Positions 9,301 through 10,596 of a stretch of 10,596 nt of DNA are shown here, in pieces. The stretch's first letter is position 1. Every line of letters begins with the position of its first letter. The DNA lies in contig BQKZ01006154.1 of assembly GCA_036244855.1 (NCBI GenBank), positions 1 to 10,596 of the forward strand, read 5' to 3'. The position numbers and the translations under genes are program-made. Below the pieces are notes generated by a model that was not told the DNA's origin, searched no databases, and saw nothing but the letters and a program-made list of their open reading frames with translations. The stretch comes from Temnopleurus reevesii. Taxonomy: Eukaryota; Echinodermata; Echinoidea; Temnopleuroida; Temnopleuridae.

Positions 9301-9909
9301 AAACGAAGGAGAAGAAGGATAACATGAAGAGCAAAAAGAACAAGAACAAGACGAAGAAGACGTGATGGATAAATGACTAGGAAGAAGAGAAACAAAAACA
9401 AAAGCGAAGGTGCAAATTGTACGATCCACCCACGTCTGGGCGCAACTCCAATCCTCTCATTGAGGGGGGGGGGGGGGGGGGGGGGGAGGGGTCACATTCA
9501 GACTCGAAAATATGAAATATCTCACCGGGATACGAGCAAAAGTTACTCAATTTTTGTGAGTGGCAATGTATTATGACGAATTTCTATTTTGCATCGCGTT
9601 TAAATTGTAACACCGCCATTAGGATCATTCCAAACAACCAACTCTGAACATGCTGAATGATGATCCGAATATCTCATGCACACTCATCTACGTAGAAACT
9701 ACCAAATTAATAATTTGATATTCAAGCAATGTACTCCCATTAAGATTATCTATACCTTCAAATGATTCATCGATCTCCCTGTTTCTGTTCTGATATTCAT
9801 CTGAGCAAACCCTCTCCACAATAGCTTCCAAACGGCTGCGGAAATCATCTTTTTTCTTTTCCTTTTTCGCGGATTTATTTTTGCCAGCCCGCTTGCCGCC
9901 TTTGGCCAT
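6294..9909 (-). CDS. CRADD/RAIDD-like adaptor protein, CARD plus death domain (four exons, 3' end unresolved)
   Basis: The CDS joins 9909-9756, 8466-8182, 7084-6854 and 6356-6294. It predicts 244 complete residues plus one base of the next codon. Seen: a lysine-rich N-terminus (residues 2-20), a CARD-like six-helix region (about 55-145), a death-domain-like region (about 148-223) and a Gly/Lys-rich block (231-244). All introns are GT-AG and phase 1. Known: CARDs and death domains mediate same-fold contacts in apoptosis and innate-immunity complexes, and CRADD/RAIDD, which has this domain order, links caspase-2 to the PIDDosome. Inferred: a cytosolic or nuclear adaptor of that kind. Human CRADD is about 199 residues and lacks such lysine tails, so this may instead be a lineage-specific CARD-death-domain protein. 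The domain assignment is fairly secure; orthology is not. Confidence 0.8.
6357..6853 (-). other. Intron 3 (497 bp)
   Basis: The intron is bounded by GT at 6853-6852 and AG at 6358-6357 on the minus strand. Its acceptor is preceded by a strong T/C tract. I see no repeat or other element in it. Confidence 0.55.
6854..7084 (-). CDS. Exon 3: death domain
   Basis: This exon encodes residues 147-223. The acceptor is CTTTCAG|CCATGG and the donor is GCAATAG|GTATGA; the exon is phase 1-1 and 231 nt long. Death-domain marks are clear: ILEPVAKKLGHHWKRMALELG (151-171) carries the conserved 'va..LG..W..lA..LG' with Trp163, IENRY (179-183) follows at the usual third helix, and SLILWEETSGVAATEHRLIFAL (193-214) gives the 'L..W....g..AT...L..AL' end with Trp197. 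The ATG at 7082-7080 is internal and need not be a start. The domain begins right at the exon border, so there is almost no linker after the CARD. Confidence 0.82.
7085..8181 (-). other. Intron 2 (about 1.1 kb)
   Basis: The intron runs from GT at 8181-8180 to AG at 7086-7085 on the minus strand and separates the CARD exon from the death-domain exon. It holds a retrotransposon-like tail (about 7860-8068). An open stretch at 7385-7699 on the minus strand has no ATG at its head and no recognisable domain, so I do not call it a gene. Confidence 0.7.
7860..8068 (+). mobile_element. Probable 3' tail of a truncated non-LTR retrotransposon
   Basis: The plus strand shows a T-rich stretch, then GACCCGTCG, a GAGGGCATCCTGATAAAAT segment and a terminal AATAAATAAATGAATAAATA tail (8048-8067). 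Known: CR1/L2- and jockey-like non-LTR elements of marine invertebrates often end in a 'ggcatcctgataaaat' type segment plus an AATAAAT-like repeat. From memory this fits, but the left border is a guess and I found no clear target duplication. It is inserted antisense to the host gene. Confidence 0.4.
8182..8466 (-). CDS. Exon 2: CARD domain
   Basis: This exon encodes residues 52-146. The acceptor is CCCACAG|CTGTGC and the donor is TTCTCAG|GTAATT. The two bases at the 5' end complete an Ala codon with the G left by exon 1, and one base is left at the 3' end, so the exon is symmetrical 1-1. The pattern fits a CARD: a first helix, then the hydrophobic YDMVKHLLEKVVIDSD segment (74-89), ETNRQIIAELLTRGVREFEVY (104-124) matching the conserved 'LL..L..RG..AF..F' core, and a closing EFNLLADLLEKR helix (132-143). 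It is far less likely to be a DED or Pyrin domain, because the RG-x-x-x-F step and the final LADLL helix are CARD hallmarks. No frameshift or stop is present. Confidence 0.8.
8883..9180. repeat. Cluster of TTTCGAAA-centred palindromes
   Basis: The copies are a near-palindrome AGGTTTTTGAAACCT (8886-8900), a perfect 20-bp palindrome AAAAGGTTTCGAAACCTTTT (8917-8936), a half-decayed copy with core TTTCGAAA (8984-8991), and GGTTTCGAAACC (9152-9163). A separate perfect 12-bp palindrome, GGCGTCGACGCC (9169-9180), follows. Related words (CGTTCGCACGCAAGGT near 8815, GTGTGAACGCAAAAGG near 8907) hint that the cluster starts further left, near 8805. The likely origin is nested copies of a small DNA transposon or MITE family; the exact borders are unclear. 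Confidence 0.5.
9275..9405. repeat. Homopurine-rich low-complexity tract
   Basis: The plus strand is almost purely A and G (GAAGGAGAAGAAGG-type words), broken by occasional C and T. The sense strand of the surrounding gene is therefore pyrimidine-rich here. Such tracts can form triplex DNA and can resemble a polypyrimidine tract, but no coding exon follows. The Lys/Glu-rich translation on the plus strand is a composition artefact. Confidence 0.6.
9464..9491. repeat. Poly-G homopolymer (23 G, then A and 4 G)
   Basis: An uninterrupted run of 23 G at 9464-9486 is followed by A and GGGG. It lies in intron 1 on the template strand of the gene, so the pre-mRNA carries poly-C. G-quadruplex formation is plausible. 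The exact length may be unreliable because sequencing and assembly often miscount such runs. Confidence 0.85.
9756..9909 (-). CDS. Exon 1: start codon and lysine-rich N-terminus
   Basis: This exon encodes residues 1-51. The start ATG at 9909-9907 has a strong context, with A at -3 and G at +4. An in-frame TAA lies 21 nt upstream, so no longer in-frame start is available within this exon. Residues 2-20 are dominated by Lys, Gly and Arg, which is consistent with a nuclear localisation signal or an acidic-partner or nucleic-acid contact. Residues 21-51 are charged and probably helical (DDFRSRLEAIVERVC). The donor reads GAAG|GTATAG at 9756/9755 and leaves one base, so the phase is 1. No known domain is visible in the exon itself. 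Confidence 0.72.
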
Positions 9910-9999
9910 TTTCAATTTCGCAATTCTTTATGAAAAATCTGTGGAATCAAATTGATGTTGGATGTGATGAGATCACGAAATTGCATTCATTAAAGCAGG

Positions 10000-10007
10000 A
10001 TATATAT
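10000..10007 (-). promoter_or_regulatory. Candidate TATA box of the CRADD-like gene
   Basis: ATATATAT lies about 90 bp upstream of the start codon at 9909. Transcription starting roughly 30 bp downstream would give a 5' UTR of about 60 nt. Further upstream, within 10060-10115, are a GCGGGAA (E2F-like) word, TGACATCA (CRE/AP-1-like) and GGGCGCGC. These are short matches in an AT-rich background. An alternative is an upstream non-coding exon spliced at ATTCCACAG, near 9940. Confidence 0.3.
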
Positions 10008-10278
10008 GGAGGATGAACGTGCTTTGAGTAAACGTTGCATAGAAACGAATGGAAAATTGAAAGCGGGAAGGTTTGCGCATCATATTATGACATCAGCAGT
10101 GGGCGCGCTGAATTTCATTTATTGCGTCAACAATACATTGGCGCATTGTGACAATTGTGATGATGTTCGCATGAATTAACAAGTTATTTTCAATTTTCTA
10201 CTTGCACTCGTACGCATGGTTCTCTACTTATGTAGATTACTAGAATGATACAATAATGAGGTTTCTTCATGCTACTGC

Positions 10279-10314
10279 ACTTTAAAACGCTCGGAACACG
10301 TAACGTTTTAAAGT
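10279..10314. repeat. Small perfect inverted repeat (11-bp arms)
   Basis: ACTTTAAAACG at 10279-10289 is the exact reverse complement of CGTTTTAAAGT at 10304-10314, with a 14-nt loop. The function is unknown. It could be the core of a small decayed element or a chance hairpin. Confidence 0.5.
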
Positions 10315-10596
10315 TATTATTTCATTTCGTGTCTACTTTTTAAACTTCTTGTTTCACCTCTCATCTATTTGGAGATGTAAAAACCTTTGCCATCGGACAA
10401 TGTTGAAGCTCATGCCTTTTAAAATAAATAATTGACAGATGATACAATTTACCTATTATACCAAACCATTCATTTTATTTTACCTAAATCATCGCACATC
10501 ACAATGGCATACGGTATTACGATGAAATTTGATCAAACTCTTTTTGAAATCAAATAAAGCTGGTCTTCATTCACTTGCCCCTGCTTCCCTAGTGTT

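Larger units (their letters stand above)
8467..9755 (-). other. Intron 1 (about 1.29 kb), repeat-rich
   Basis: The intron is bounded by GT at 9755-9754 and AG at 8468-8467 on the minus strand. It contains the TTTCGAAA palindrome cluster, a homopurine tract and a 23-G run, each listed separately. I see no alternative coding exon. The apparent ORFs here are low-complexity Lys/Glu or Ser-rich translations of the purine tract. Confidence 0.7.
9910..10596. other. Upstream flank of the CRADD-like gene, no second gene recognised
   Basis: There is no convincing exon on either strand. Besides the promoter candidates, it contains an 11-bp perfect hairpin (10279-10314) and an AATAAA near 10553-10558 on the plus strand, which could be chance or the 3' end of an unseen neighbour. 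Confidence 0.4.

Noticed and set aside
9183..9365. Lys/Glu-rich plus-strand frame
   Set aside because: It is a translation of the homopurine tract; the Lys/Glu richness follows from composition.

Overview
This window looks like nuclear DNA of a marine invertebrate deuterostome. An echinoderm is my best guess, by inference only. The sequence is AT-rich and mostly non-coding. Its one convincing gene is split by introns with GT-AG borders, and several eukaryotic transposable elements lie around it. There are no bacterial features such as operons, Shine-Dalgarno sites or long uninterrupted ORFs.

The convincing gene is on the minus strand and runs from a start codon at 9907-9909 leftwards to at least 6294. 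Four coding exons (9756-9909, 8182-8466, 6854-7084, 6294-6356) join in one open frame, and every junction is phase 1. The predicted protein is about 245 residues: a lysine-rich N-terminus, a CARD, a death domain placed almost directly behind it, and a second lysine-rich block. The CARD-then-death-domain order is that of the apoptosis adaptor CRADD/RAIDD, so I call it a CRADD-like death-fold adaptor. The 3' end is unsettled: exon 4 either ends at a good splice donor or reads on to a stop at 6229-6231.

Region by region: 1-1996 is AT-rich with no recognised gene. 1997-2125 is a 129-bp MITE-like element with 20-bp terminal inverted repeats. 2126-2445 is an unrecognised, more GC-rich stretch ending in a polyadenylation-like signal and an A-rich tract. 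2503-2672 is a long imperfect fold-back. 2829-3765 is a 937-bp non-autonomous piggyBac-like element with TTAA target duplications. 3770-4330 resembles the sequence left of that element (degenerate GTC/AGC/AAT-rich words). 4700-4800 holds a TATA-like box and a cluster of E-box and CRE-like words. 4800-6228 shows no clear gene. 6229-9909 is the CRADD-like gene; its introns carry the apparent tail of a non-LTR retrotransposon, TTTCGAAA palindromes, a homopurine tract and a 23-G run. 9910-10596 is its upstream region, with a candidate TATA box about 90 bp before the start codon.

I see no evidence of a wholly new biological system. The points most worth following are the lysine-flanked CARD-death-domain protein with its one-domain-per-exon, all-phase-1 layout, and the piggyBac-like element whose left end appears to have lost exactly 26 bp between short direct repeats.
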